64,000 nucleotides of DNA from the NCBI RefSeq assembly GCF_033568475.1, contig NC_133120.1, positions 61,367,499-61,431,498 of the forward strand. The letters are read 5' to 3'. The translations under genes were made by a program, and so were the position numbers. The notes under the pieces were generated by a model. That model was not told where the DNA came from. It saw only the letters and a list, made by a program, of their open reading frames with translations, and ran no database searches. The stretch is from Henckelia pumila. Lineage: Eukaryota; Streptophyta; Magnoliopsida; Lamiales; Gesneriaceae. Shown in pieces: positions 36,209-50,988 of the stretch (position 1 is its first letter; every line of letters begins with the position of its first letter).

Positions 36209-38314
36209 CAACAAGTCCTTTCTCCATATACATTCCAATAGGAATGTTGTATGAACAATATAAGGATGAATACTTTGCAGCTTATATTGACTCGGGAGCA
36301 GGAATTTGTACAGCAAAAAGAGGAGTCTTCCCTGAAGAATGTGAAGAAGAATTGCCAAAAATTACTGGACGGGATTTCTCTAGAAGAATTTTAATTCTTT
36401 GCAAAGGAATAAAACAAGCAGAAATCCTCATGGGAGGAGCAGGTCAAACACCTTGGTACAAGGTAAAGACACCACCAATCTGTTTTCATGATACAGGAGC
36501 TGATATCCTGTTAGGAAATAACTTCTTACAAATGTTTAAAAAGTACACACAAGACAATGAGTCAAGAAGACTTATGTTCACTACAATTTGTGATCATAAA
36601 ATTATCGTTCAAAGACTCAAAGTTGCTTTTTATCGACAATTGCCGATAATATTTCGCAGCCAGCGTGGTGATAAAGGACAAATTTTTCACCCAAAAATGA
36701 AAGATCCAAGAAGGTTTGGAGAAACCATGTTGAAAATAAAAACAGAACAAGAACTCCAAACAGAGGATATGGAGCTTCTCAAGGTGACTCTAAATCACAG
36801 AGATATAGAGTTAGAAAATAAGGTATCCCTTAAAGATGTCAAAAAGAGGCTCAAAGAAAGTTACAACGAGCATCCTTTGGCATGGTGGGATAGAAATAAA
36901 CTCAAAGCTAGTCTTACTCTAAAGGAAGGCAAAGAGTATGAATTCGTCAGATATAAGTATATCCCGATGAACATAACAGATCAAAGGGATATGAGAATAA
37001 TTATCAAGGAACATTTGGAACTTGGTCTAATCAAAGAAGGAGTTTCACCATATAGCAGCCCAGGATTTCTGGTCAAAAATCATGGTGAAATAAAAAAAGG
37101 GAAACCCAGGTTAGTTATTAACTACCAAGGTATTAATAAAATCCTGGAGTTTGATGGGTACTTCATACCGAGTAGAGAACACCTAATTAGCTGTATACGA
37201 AATGCTAGAGTGTTCTCAAAATTTGATTGTAAGTCTTGATTTTACCAGATTCGAATGGAAGAAGGCAGTAAGAAATTCACAGCATTCTCTACTCCACAAG
37301 GACACTATATTTGGGAAGTTATGCCTATGGGATTGGCTAATGCACCCCAGATATTTCAAAGAAAGATTGATAACCTTTTTAAAGATTATTTCAACTTTAT
37401 GTTTGTTTATATTGATGATATTCTTATAGCATCAAAAACTATAGACGAACACGTTAAACACTTAGAGATTTTCTCTAAAATTTGTAAGCAAGAAGGACTG
37501 GTCTTATCTGAAAAGAAAGCAGTCATAGCAACAAGGAAAATTGAATTCCTTGGTATTGAGATTGATGAAACTGGAATAATTCTAAAATCCCATATTGTGG
37601 AAAAGGTAAAGAATTTTCCAGATAAACTCAAAGACATAAAACAACTCCAGAGTTTTCTTGGAGTAGTTAATTTCGCAGGGATGTTCATTAACAAACCTAG
37701 CAATGTACAGAAAGGTGTTCAGTCCTTTGTTAAAAAAGGATGCTAGGTTTATATGGACAGAAGACCATACTCAAGGGATAAACCAATTAAAGGAGATATG
37801 TAAGAATCTCCCAAAAATGGCTATACCCGAAGATGAAGATGATCTGGTTTTATTTACAGATGCTAGTGACGATTGGTGGGCATCAGTCCTTACTAAGATC
37901 ACTCCGGATGGAGAAATACCATGCAGATACTGTAGCGGTATTTTTTCAGAATCAGAGGCCATCAAATGACATATCAACGAAAAGAAATTTTATGCAGTTA
38001 AAAGGGCTTTCGAAAAATGACCATTATTTTTACTTGCTAAAAAATTCACGCTAAAGGTTGATAACACCCAGGTAAAAGCTTTCTTAAAAAATAAGATTGA
38101 ATCTAAACCTGAGAAAGCTAGGTTATTAAGATGACAAGCATTATGTCAATATTATATTTTTGATATTGTTATTATTAAATCTCATGAAAATATTCTTGCA
38201 GATTTCTTAACAAGAGATGGAAGGCAGCGACGTGGATTCCATCATGAAAATGCAGAGGCATCTCAGGGAACACCTTGGGTTGCTTCAAACCGAGTTCAAC
38301 CAGTTAGCCATTAA
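36205..38314 (+). pseudogene. Viral polymerase (aspartic protease, reverse transcriptase, RNase H), broken
   Basis: 344 codons are open, with the pepsin-like protease motif AAYIDSGAGICTAKRG near residues 26-41 and the start of RT. A TGA at 37237-37239 interrupts the conserved FDCKS block. RT resumes in the same frame with MPMGLANAPQIFQRKI and the catalytic YIDD at 37408-37419. A frameshift near 37700-37740 is followed by RNase H (LFTDASDDWWASVL, CRYCSGIFSESEAIK, ADFLTRDG). Three TGA codons (37967, 38018, 38132) sit in RNase H where related proteins carry tryptophan. The frame ends at 38314, overlapping the next gene by about 100 bases. Confidence 0.9.
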
Positions 38315-39367
38315 TGCTAAAATGACCGGCAGGTTACAGCAAGCTGATCGGATCAAAGTATCTAATCGAATTACAGGATGTATGCAAGCTCAAACACAAC
38401 TATGGGCTGCTATTCAAGGGCCAATTGTGAAGGCCATAAAGAAACCATTGGTTTCTCATAAACAAGATATGCTAAAACCATTGGTTTTACAAAAACAAGA
38501 AATATAACCACCGGTTGGAAAACAAGATGTTGAGGAAGCTAAAACTAAAGAAACAAGTGCTAATCTATCATCTGCTTTTTATGATCTAGATGAAGCAACA
38601 ATTGATGAGGATTCCTTATCAAGTCAACCCTCCGCCTCTGGGTTAAAAGAGGAAGAGATCAATCTTAGGCCCAACACTGACAAGGGCAAATCTAAGATCG
38701 ATACTAATCCAGCTATTATTTCTCCATTTCAGGTTTATCAACAGAGGTGGGAGATATTAAGTACAAGAAGTGAAATTTACCTTAACACTTGCAGGGTTGA
38801 TGTTGCAGGGATATATCCAAGAGTATGGCTAAAAAATAATGTCAATCATAAGGATGTAAAACTTTGGTATGAATTTGGAGCCTTGGCCTCAGTTTATACA
38901 ACGTCACCAAGCTTCCCGGAGATATCACAGTTACCCAAATGGATTCAGGAAGCAGTCCAAGAAACATGGGCAAATAACGACCATTTGTCCAGAGGAGATG
39001 TGCTTGAATTATATTTCTTTAGTGCAGCTCCAGAACCAACAGGGAAAGGATCACACGAACCCTTTCATTTCATCAAGCTAAGGAGACCTGACATGAATAA
39101 TCAAAGATTCATTAAGGACCCTATTCCTGAGGAAATACCATTAGTGTCCACTTTTGGAGAAAATGAAATCTCAACCAGAAGGGCATGGGGTATTTGGGTT
39201 TGTCTCACCGAGATGGACAAGGTCAAGTTTTCGTTCAAATTTTATCAGAATTCTGTGAACGGATCATTCCTGTTAAACACAATGACATGAAAAACTACGG
39301 CTTTTGCGGAAGAACTCTTCGAAAAGAAGAGAAACTTTTTATGGAACAACAAGCTGCCGGGGAGTAA
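38217..39367 (+). pseudogene. Viral transactivator/inclusion-body-like protein (TAV), broken
   Basis: One frame from ATG 38217 to 39290, with a single TAA at 38505-38507. A probable frameshift near 39230 moves the C-terminus to the frame ending at 39367. The N-terminal 90 residues are helical. The later part has the block YPRVWLKNNVNHKDVKLWYE, followed by RGDVLELYFFSAAPEP and RRAWGIWVC, which resembles the last ORF of cavemo-, solendo- and related caulimovirids. These proteins form inclusion bodies and allow translation of downstream ORFs on polycistronic viral RNA. Assignment rests on position and recalled resemblance. Confidence 0.65.
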
Positions 39368-39640
39368 AGAGACTCGCCGAAAATTTTGTAACATGGCTCA
39401 TATCGGAAGATGGTTAGAGAACATCTGCCCAGAGTGTCCCAACCAGAAGGAGCCAAAATTCTGAAAAAACTTTAGACCCCGAACGGATCGAAAAGATTTT
39501 TCCGAGACAAGCAAAGGTGGACAAAGACCACCAAAGATGCGTTTTCACAGGGGCCTACTTCAAAAGCAAAAATGCCCCGACAACAATAAAGCAGACATGT
39601 GAGGAGAATAAAGCCAAAAGAAAGTGGCAGACATGTGATT

Positions 39641-39735
39641 CCTCCACTAGTAAAAGATGTCATCAATAATGGCATAAAAAATACAAAACAGCTGCCTCCT
39701 CCACTAGTAAAAGATGCCATCAATAATGACATAAA
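39641..39735 (+). repeat. Direct repeat in the viral promoter upstream region
   Basis: A 38-bp unit starting CCTCCACTAGTAAAAGATG occurs at 39641-39678 and 39698-39735 with two mismatches. It lies 60-160 bp upstream of the viral TATA box, where caulimovirid enhancers commonly sit. Confidence 0.8.
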
Positions 39736-39796
39736 GAAATAGAAGATAACTGTAAGATTCCCTGAAGTTTCTCGGTGAAACGAGTGGAACCTCAGC

Positions 39797-39862
39797 TATA
39801 AATACAAGCGTTCAAGGAAGCTGAAGATATCGATCATTCCCTTCAGTTTTCTTACAAATAAA
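39797..39862 (+). promoter_or_regulatory. Viral pregenomic-RNA promoter (TATA box) and poly(A) signal
   Basis: TATAAATA at 39797-39804 is followed by AATAAA at 39857-39862. Caulimovirids place the poly(A) signal shortly after the transcription start, because the genomic RNA is terminally redundant. The following 40-480 bases would be the leader. Confidence 0.72.
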
Positions 39863-40344
39863 TTGTTGTAATATTTCTCTGTCTATTGTATTAAGTTTTC
39901 TTTATGTATTACAAGAACAAGACTACTATGAGTAGCTAAACAAGTTGTCTTCTCCTCTTCAAAGGAGTTGATTTATGTAATAATATCATGTCTGAATAAT
40001 TTCTTTAAAACCTCTTGTTCTTTCATGCTCATATTTTATAATTAAATTTATATACCATACGCCTTAAGGTAGAAAACGAATTAAGGCTGTGCTGGGTGTC
40101 GTTGAAGGAGCTTGTGCAGAAACCATCTGTTGCGACTGCGTGGTTGGAGTGTGAGGAGCACTTCGTAAAACTCGGCAGGTATGACCCGACGACATTTTGG
40201 TCAAAGAGGTATTTAAATTTATTTCATCTTACGGAAGCATGTTGGACCCTAATTCGGAGTATATCGGCTAGAAACCTTGCGTAACATATAGTCTTGCATG
40301 GCCGGGACTGGTTCGATAGGTTAACAATGCCACGTACAAAGGAT
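39863..40344 (+). other. Presumed viral leader region
   Basis: No credible large ORF. A 62-codon frame at 40096-40284 (MSLKELVQKPSV...) is of unknown meaning. Caulimovirid leaders hold short ORFs and a long hairpin; I could not fold this by eye. Confidence 0.4.
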
Positions 40345-40455
40345 TAGTTGCTAAATAATATTTAATTCAAAAATGGGGGCCACTAGGGAGTTGAAATAAA
40401 AAAAATTATGGTTAGAGAGTTAAGATAAAGTTTGAAGGGTTGGTAGGGATTTTTA
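40345..40455. repeat. Right arm of the inverted repeat enclosing the pararetrovirus
   Basis: GGGGGCCACTAGGGAGTTGA through GGTAGGGATTTTT is the imperfect inverse of 23621-23735. Confidence 0.6.
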
Positions 40456-40931
40456 AATCATTTATACTATATATATAACCGTTGAATATCAATAAAAATT
40501 ATATTTATTTTATTTATAATAAATAATATGTTATTTTGTATTAATTAAATTAATCTATTTTATATAAATTTTGTATATATAAATATATAAAATAAATTGA
40601 TAGTTCTAATATTTAAATTGGATTGCGGGGTTCATAAAAAAGTTGTTTTAGATTTTTGTTATAGTGAAAAGTAGATGAGTTTTTTTTGTTTTTGACGTGA
40701 CAATAATGTGACGGACGAGGGACCACAAATTTAGTGGTTAGATAGGTTTTGGCATTGTAGATGCCCTAACGACAGTGAGTGATTGAGGATGACGCCAGCC
40801 GTGACTCCGCTTCTCCCCAAGATTCTCTCTTCTACCTCACAATGTGTGCATATATATATATATATGTAAGGGTTCTGGTTTGGAGTTCATTCACCAGCAA
40901 ATTCCCGCCATAAGGAAGAAGAAGAGCAGCA

Positions 40932-44152
<3,221 letters not shown>

Positions 44153-44510
44153 AGATCTTTACTACAGCTTCTTCTCTATTTTGAAGTTGCTGAATGTAAA
44201 CGAAGCCAATCGTTATAGAGACTGGAGAGTTGAAGTATCCTACTCGACACAGTTGTGGTAGATCGAAACATCAATATATCATAGAAGAATACTAATAGTA
44301 AGAAGGCTTAAACATTTCGATATTGAGCGTGTAATAATTTCCGTCATAGTTTACAAAACCAAGATAGAAAGGTTGTGTTAGTGGCATTGAAAAATAAGCA
44401 AGATTAGTTTCATTTGTCTAATAATTGTCCTGTCCTGCCTGTCCTGTCCAAGCTTGTAAGGATTATGAAAGCAAGTTTTAATGTTTATGTCTTAATATCT
44501 CTGTCTATAC

Positions 44511-47500
44511 CATGGTTGTTAAAAGCGAGCGCCTTGGTCGCTTAAGCGCAAAGCGACGCGAGGCGCTCAGGCTGCGCTTCAGAGAACTCTGAAGCGCAGC
44601 AGATCTTCGAGGCGGTCGCTTTATTGCGCCTCGCTTTGAGGCGCAAAGCGATCGCTTCTGCGCTTCTTAAAAGCCAGGCAGATTTCGATTTTTTTTAAAC
44701 AAGGCTTAAAGTCGCACATTGAAAGTGCACTTTTAAGTTTTTTTAAGCCCAAATAACTTATATAATATTAATAGATCTGATATTAAGCCCAATAAAAACT
44801 CACGGTCCTAACACTGCGTCTCTCTGCCTCACGCTCTGCTCCTCTACTCCTTTGCCTCGCCGAGCCTCTGCCTCGCCGCCGTGCCTGCCTCGCCGGTCGC
44901 CGCCGCACCGCCCTGCCGTTCCCCACCTTGTTTACTTACCACTTCCCTTCTCTTTGTTGCCCAAATAGGTGAACCCTAATTTTATGAATTTTTGTAAATT
45001 GTATTCAAATGTGTTTTTTTTTTTAAAATTTAATTAGTAATTTGTGATTGTTATTTATTTTTTCAGTTGTTATAACAATGTCACAATCAAACCCAACACT
45101 TCCATCGAATCGAAAGGATATTGCTTGGAATTATGCAACTCTTCCGGATCCTAAAAATCCAAATAATGTGTGTTGTTGTTTTTGTGGTAAAGTAACAAAT
45201 GGTGGAATTTATCGGCATAAATTACATTTAGTTGGGGGCAATAGAAATGTGAAAGAGTGTTCGAAATGTCCGGAGCATGTTAAGGAAGAAATCAAAGAGT
45301 TCATTAAAAAAAAGAGCAATTTGAAGAATCAAATGAATGATATTCCTCATTTAGATGACATTGTTGATTTGGAAGATGATGAAGATGAAGACGATCTTCA
45401 AACTAAACGGAAAGGTAAACGACCAATATCCGGTTCAAGTGGGCTTGGGCCTACGGTGCAAGGTAAAAAGAGTAAACAAGCAGGGCCTATTGATCTTTAT
45501 TTTGCGAAAGATGTAGAAGAAATTGTCAGACAAAGGCGTGCGAAAAATAAAGGCCAATATGATGAGAATAAAAAAAAATTAAGAGAAGATGCGGTTCAGA
45601 AATTTGCTACGTGGATGTATGATGCTGGAATTCATTTTAATGCTGTTAAATATGATTCTCTGCAGCCTTGTATTGATGCTATTGGGACTTTTGGAGTGGG
45701 AATGAAACCTGAAGTAAGAGTTAAGTATTTGAAGAAGGAGTTGACAAATACGAACTTGTGTCTCAAATCCCATGAAGAAGATCATGCTAAGTATGGGTGT
45801 ACAATCATGGCAGATGGGTGGACGGATAAAAAGAGCAGAAGTCTGATAAATTTTTTGGTTAATGGTCCTAAAGGAACCGTATTTGTTGAATCAGTGGAGG
45901 CTTCAAGTTATTCTCACACTGCTGACAAAATGTATGAGTTACTTAAGTTATTTGTGAATCGAATTGGTGAAAAGAATGTGGTACAGATTGTGACAGATAA
46001 TGCAAGCTGCAATGTCAAAGCAGGTAATATTTTAAATTGTAAATTCATGTTTAATTCTGAATTTTTTTAAAATTTTTGAGTGACATTACCTTATTTCATA
46101 TTCAGATCGTCTTTTGGAAAACAATTTTCGACACTTGTATTGGACTCCATGTGCAGCACATTGCATAGATTTGATGCTTGAGGAAATATTCAAAATTCCT
46201 CGTCTCAAAAGTTTGCATGAAAGGGCATTGATGGTGAATGGTTATATTTACAATAGACCACAGTTATTGAGCATGATGAGGGAGTTTACCGGACAGAGAG
46301 ACATGATAAGAACTGCAAAGACCTGCTTTGCAATCGCTTTTTTGACTTTAAAGCGGTTTCAAGTACATCAAGCAAATCTGAGAAAGATGTTTACATCTAA
46401 AAAGTGGGCAACAAGTCGATATTCTAAAGAGGTGGCTAGGAAACGTGTTGCAGAAGTGATGATGATGCCTTATTTTTGGAAATGTGCAGTTTTTGCATTG
46501 AAAGTTGGCGGTCCATTGGTGAAAGTATTGAGGCTGGTAGACGGTGAAAAAAGGTCCCCTATGGGTTACATCTATGAGGCAATGGACAGAGCCAAAGAAG
46601 CTATCGCTGCGTCATTTAATATGAACGAAGAGAAATATCGTGGTGTTTTTGAAATCATTGACAGAAGATGGAACGTTCAACTCCATCATCCTTTGCATGC
46701 CGCTGGATATTTCTTGAATCCCGAGTTTTTTTACACAAATCCTGACATAGAAAATGATGCAGAAGTGTTGGAGGGTTTGTACAAATGCATAGCTAGATTG
46801 GTGAGAGGTGAAGATTTGCAAGATAAGATCACAAATCAATTGGAGAAATACAAAAATGCAGAAGGACTTTTTGGTTTACCCATGGCTATCAGACAAAGAG
46901 CTTCAAAATCATCAGGTAATAATATTTAGTGCAATCTCAATTTACATTCTCAAGCATTACAAAGTTACAAACTTTGGGAGGTAAGAAATTTAATTTTTGT
47001 GTTTCAACTTTAAAGCTGATTAGTGGTCCTCTTATGGTGCATCAACACCTGGGTTGAAAGCATTTGCAATGAAGATTTTGTATCTTACATGCTCTTATTC
47101 AGGCTGCAAACGTAATTGGAGTGTATTTGAACATGTAAGTTTCAAGTGTTTTTTATTATTTAATTTAATACATACTAAATTTCAGATTATGGAGTATGAA
47201 GTGTAACTTCTTAATTCTAATTCTTTGGCAGATACATTCGAAAAAAAGAAATAGATTGTCTCAGCAACGATTGAATGATTTGGTATATATCAAATATAAC
47301 AGAGCATTGAGGCGGAGATATGTCATGCGAGATATGATTGATCCTATTTCTTTGTCAGAAATAGATGATAGTAATGAATGGTTATTGGGAAAGTTGGATG
47401 ATGGTGATAGTGCCAATGAGGATAATGATTTTGTCTTTGAAGATGATGATTTGCGTTGGAGTGATGTAGCACAAGCGGCTGGTGTTGGTGAAAGTGCATA

Positions 47501-47885
47501 TGGCTTTCGATCTAGAAATGCATCTAGATCAAAAGGAGCATCATCATCATCCATTTCAGCAAAAAGAAAGCAATCTTTAGCTCGAACTAGACTTGTTGAG
47601 GAAGAAGAGCTGAACATTGATCATGAAACTGAAGAAGAAGAAGATACCGATGGATACAAATCAAGCGATGGGGCTGAGGACGTAGATTTGGAGAATGAAG
47701 ATGATGACTCTTATGATATTTGATGTTTATCTATCACATTTGCAAGGATTCTTGACTTTATTCTTATTATTTTGATAATGTTTTGTTTATTGCGCTTTTG
47801 TTCCATGAAGCGTGCGCTTCGCTTTGCGCTTTAAGCCCAAAGGCACTTGAGCGCTTTTTTGCGCTTTACGCTTTTAACAACTATG
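44511..47885 (+). mobile_element. Complete hAT transposon
   Basis: 3,375 bp with terminal inverted repeats CATGGTTGTTAAAAGCG and, inverted, CATAGTTGTTAAAAGCG. It has a perfect 8-bp target duplication GTCTATAC (44503-44510 and 47886-47893). Both subterminal zones are packed with AAGCG/GCGCTT motifs (44530-44670 and 47790-47875), the likely transposase-binding sites. It encodes a four-exon transposase on the plus strand. It sits about 360 bp downstream of the aldo-keto reductase pseudogene. Confidence 0.95.
45078..47723 (+). pseudogene. hAT transposase, four exons, one nonsense codon
   Basis: Exons 45078-46023, 46106-46915, 47016-47134 and 47232-47723 join in phase. The N-terminus has a BED-type zinc finger (CCCFCGKVTNGGIYRHKLH, about residues 32-50). 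The middle has the DUF659 region (TIMADGWTDKKSRSLINFLV, then VTDNASCNVKA) and the conserved YWTPCAAHCIDLMLEEI. The C-terminal dimerisation region reads YLTCSYSGCKRNWSVFEH then LVYIKYNRALRRR, followed by an acidic tail. The only lesion seen is TAG at 47021-47023, where relatives have the first Trp of a DWW motif; the next codon is TGG. The start at 45078 is the first ATG of the frame. Everything else is open. Confidence 0.88.
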
Positions 47886-47989
47886 GTCTATACATATATG
47901 TTATTGATTGTGAAAAGACATAGTTGTCCCGTATAACTGCTTATTTATAAAATGAGAATGCCCTTTCTTTTTTCCATTTTTATTCAGCG

Positions 47990-48610
47990 TGCACATTTTG
48001 GGGATAGGAAAAGGAATAACAACTTTATTTTATATGGTTTGTATTTGAGTGTTGAGACTCACGATCAATCAAGGCAAATCACATTCTAGATCTGTATGAG
48101 ATTTATTTGATTATATATTATGCAGTTATTGGGATTGCGTAGCTGTATATTTACATTACATTATTTATGTTTTTCCTAATTTATGGGCTTTATTTTATCT
48201 ATAAAGAGGCTGAAATATCAATATATATGTATATATATATATATATATAATTCTTGCATAAACTACATGGTATTAGAGCCAATGTCATTGGTCTACATCC
48301 TTCAATTTCAAGAATTTCACTCTGCTTCGTTTTTTCCCGTCTAACCATGTCTGAAGAAGCTACTACGAATACCAAACCTAGGTAGTGTTTGGGAGAGCTT
48401 CTAGGAAGCACTTCTCAGCTTTTTCTTAACAAAATTTTGAAAATTTGTGAAATTTTGTTAAGGAGAAGTTGAGAAGTGCTTCCTAGAAGCTCTCCCAAAC
48501 ACTATCCTAATACATCCAAACGTCCAACTGAATCACTCTTTCACTCTATCCAAATAACTGTAATTTGACTCAATGGGAACAACTTTCTCAGGTGGTTTCA
48601 GTCAATTAGA
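47990..48610 (+). mobile_element. 5' remnant of a Ty1/copia element (LTR end, primer site, gag start)
   Basis: The tRNA-Met-type primer site TGGTATTAGAGCC lies at about 48269-48281, preceded by LTR-like AT-rich sequence. Gag begins with ATG near 48346 (MSEEATTNTKP). It is interrupted by a MITE (48381-48506), then resumes with copia gag-like text until about 48610. The rest of this element is not contiguous. Confidence 0.65.
48381..48506. mobile_element. PIF/Harbinger-type MITE, copy 2
   Basis: 126 bp, ends GGTAGTGTTTGGGAGAGC, almost perfectly self-complementary, flanked by CTA on both sides. Inserted in copia gag. Confidence 0.9.
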
Positions 48611-49320
48611 GTGTAACCCGTTGAGTTAAGTGTTGGTCGAGGGTCCTTGTCATAACTCTTTGTATGACAATCTTTATTTTAATAATATCTGTATACACAT
48701 AGTAGTTGCATAAACAAAGTCCTTGAATATACAAATAGTATAAAAAATATGAGATGATCATGTGATGACTATCATGAAACTCATATTTGAAATAATGTAT
48801 ATTCTAAACCGTTCCTAGTCGATTCAATAGTCACCAAGAGGATAAAGGCCGCTTAAACTTGAGACTAGTATTTGCGATGTGAGTATCATGTTTCATTGGT
48901 AGGGGACATAGTGATGCCCAAGTATACAAATTGGTGCTCCTTGTAGAGTGCACTGAACAACCCTCCCTAAAAGACTTTCGAAGTGGTTCTCACTTGTCGA
49001 GTGTAAATATTCTAGTTTATGGTTGTACACCATTAAACCGTATGATATGGGATAACATTGAGACTTTATGTTCTAGCGCTGCACTTTGACATGTTTACCG
49101 ACTCCGTTGGAGTCATAAGGTGACAAAGTTGGGTGTTGTGATGAAACATGTAGGATTCGATGCATTGTAGTCGAGGATTCACTGCTTAGCTTCGGGTATG
49201 GATATCCTATGTAGATAAAATAAATGTCAAAATTGAATAAAAAAATAATTATATATATTAAAATAAAAATTGTTCATTACTCCCGAGTCAATAAAATCCC
49301 TAACCAACAGTTGACTTGTA
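48611..49320 (+). mobile_element. Decayed LTR fragment related to the Angela-like LTRs
   Basis: Several stretches (TTCTAAACCGTTCCTAGTCG, GGTTGTACACCATTAAACCG, and the calls to five-prime-flank wording around 49080-49200) match the inverse of sequence in the 25910-27802 LTR, at clearly lower similarity. It is on the opposite strand to that element and has no internal genes attached. Confidence 0.6.
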
Positions 49321-50256
49321 GGGCATCTACTCTAACACTAAGAGCGTGGTACAAGAGACTGACACATTTCTTAACCAAAAAGTGCTACAAGAGAAGGGGT
49401 TTAGATAAAAACCTTGTTCATTAAAATTTTGATTATGATATTATTATTGCTCAAATTAATGTTGATGACATAATGTTTTGTTCTACTTTGTTTGCTGAAG
49501 TTGATACATTTGTGAGCCAAATGAAAGACGAATTTGAAATGAGCATGATTGGTGAGTTAAACTACTTTTTAGTATTGCAGTTGAAATAGTGCAAGGATGG
49601 AATATTCATTTCTTAAAAAAAAAATATATGCAAGGAAGTAGTGAAGAAATTTGATCAAGAAAGCGCAAAACACATGAAAACGCCAATGAGATCAACAGAG
49701 AAATTGACCAAGGATGAAAGTGGAGTTTGAGTTGACACAAAATTATGTAGGAGCATGATTGATAGCTTGTTATATCTCATTGCTAGTCTGCCTGATATAT
49801 GCTTTTTTTTAAATGTCTGTGCTAGATACAAGCTAATCCAAAAGAGACCCATCCGAAGGCTATTAAGAGATTGTCTGGTATTTTAACGATACATAAAATT
49901 ATGAATGACACGAGCACTTGTCTCGCAATTTTTAGTTATGCAGATCAGGCTGAGAATTTTGATGATAGAAAAAGCATGATTGGAGGATGTTTCTATGTGG
50001 GATGTAACTTGTCTCATGTTATAGTAAAAAACAAAATTTCATCTCTCTATCAACTACTGAGGCCAAGTATATTCTGTTGGAAGTTGATGCACTCGGCTAC
50101 TTTGGATGAATTACATGTTGAAGGATTACAGTTTTGAACAAGATATTTTGATTGTTTACTGTGATGATATGAATGTAATAGATATCTTTAAAAATCTTGT
50201 ATAACATTGTTACTATAGGACGAAGCAAATTGATATACGCCATTGTTTTATACTTA
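49321..50256 (+). pseudogene. Ty1/copia RT-RNase H fragment (SIRE-like), heavily decayed
   Basis: Fragments AWYKRLTHFLTKK, DIIIAQINVDDIMFCST, FVSQMKDEFEMSMIGELNYF, QANPKETHPKAIKRL and DDRKSMIGGCFYVGCN follow the order of copia RT and RNase H, with many stops and frameshifts. It ends near a DRTKQIDIRH-type block just before the MITE at 50257. Confidence 0.8.
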
Positions 50257-50382
50257 GGTAGTGTTTGGGAGAGCTTTTTAAAAGTACTTCTCAGCTTTTT
50301 CGTTAACAAAAATCTAAAATTTTGTAAAATTTTGTTAATAAAAAGCTGAGAAGTACTTCCTATAAGCTATCCCAAACACTAC
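50257..50382. mobile_element. PIF/Harbinger-type MITE, copy 3
   Basis: 126 bp, GGTAGTGTTTGGGAGAGC ends, flanked by TTA on both sides. It also lies in a copia fragment. Confidence 0.9.
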
Positions 50383-50988
50383 CTTAATCTTGTTGATTGT
50401 AAAAAGTCGTCTTACAGCAACATAATATATAAAATGAAAATTGAAAAAAAAGAAAGAATATATAAACAGAAACCAACAAATAAAAAAAATTAAATTGTGA
50501 TGTGAGTATAAAACTATACCCCAGTATCCGGCCCCTACCGTGGCCCATGGGCATCCCATAGTAAGGGATCGTTCTCGTTCCAAAATATGCCTAACATGCT
50601 TTTGTCAATGTATATATATATATATATATATACTAACTAATTTTGAGAACACCAAAATTCTTTATTCCATAATTACTCCTTATCCACTTTTCTACTAAAC
50701 CTCCCACTCACTTCATTTTTTGCTTTCAAAAAAAAAAAATTACATATAAAAATATCTTTATTTTACACATGTTTTGTGCATTTTTCACTGGTGTTTATAC
50801 AGATTCATAATTAAACATTAACTATAAGCGCAACAGAATGAAATTCTAATCATTGTGTACATAATGCACTATAAAGATAAAATGATGGAAAGTAAATCAG
50901 ATTCAAGATATTGAAATTTTTATCACATTCAGATTCTTATTTTCCTTTAACAGAAGTAGTTAGACACACATTAATCTTATAATTAAGA
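50383..50988. other. Intergenic, no gene seen
   Basis: AT-rich with a TA run at 50609-50631. It includes the presumed 3' UTR of the minus-strand receptor-like protein gene. Confidence 0.5.

Larger units (their letters stand above)
23740..40344 (+). mobile_element. Endogenous caulimovirid (Cavemovirus/Solendovirus-like), split by a copia element
   Basis: About 7.7 kb of viral sequence lies in two pieces (23740-25909 and 34798-40344), separated by a later 8.9-kb retrotransposon. In viral order: tRNA-Met primer site, two small ORFs, coat protein with zinc finger, 30K-type movement protein, an 88-codon ORF, protease/RT/RNase H polymerase, transactivator-like protein, then a TATA box and poly(A) signal. 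Coat protein before movement protein, and a small ORF before the polymerase, is the known order of cassava vein mosaic virus and relatives. The copy is roughly one genome long. Every large frame carries stops or frameshifts, so this copy is a fossil. Exact integration edges are not resolved. Confidence 0.88.

Noticed and set aside
47261-47617. 118-codon minus-strand ORF in the transposase gene
   Set aside because: Antisense shadow of the acidic/serine-rich transposase C-terminus.
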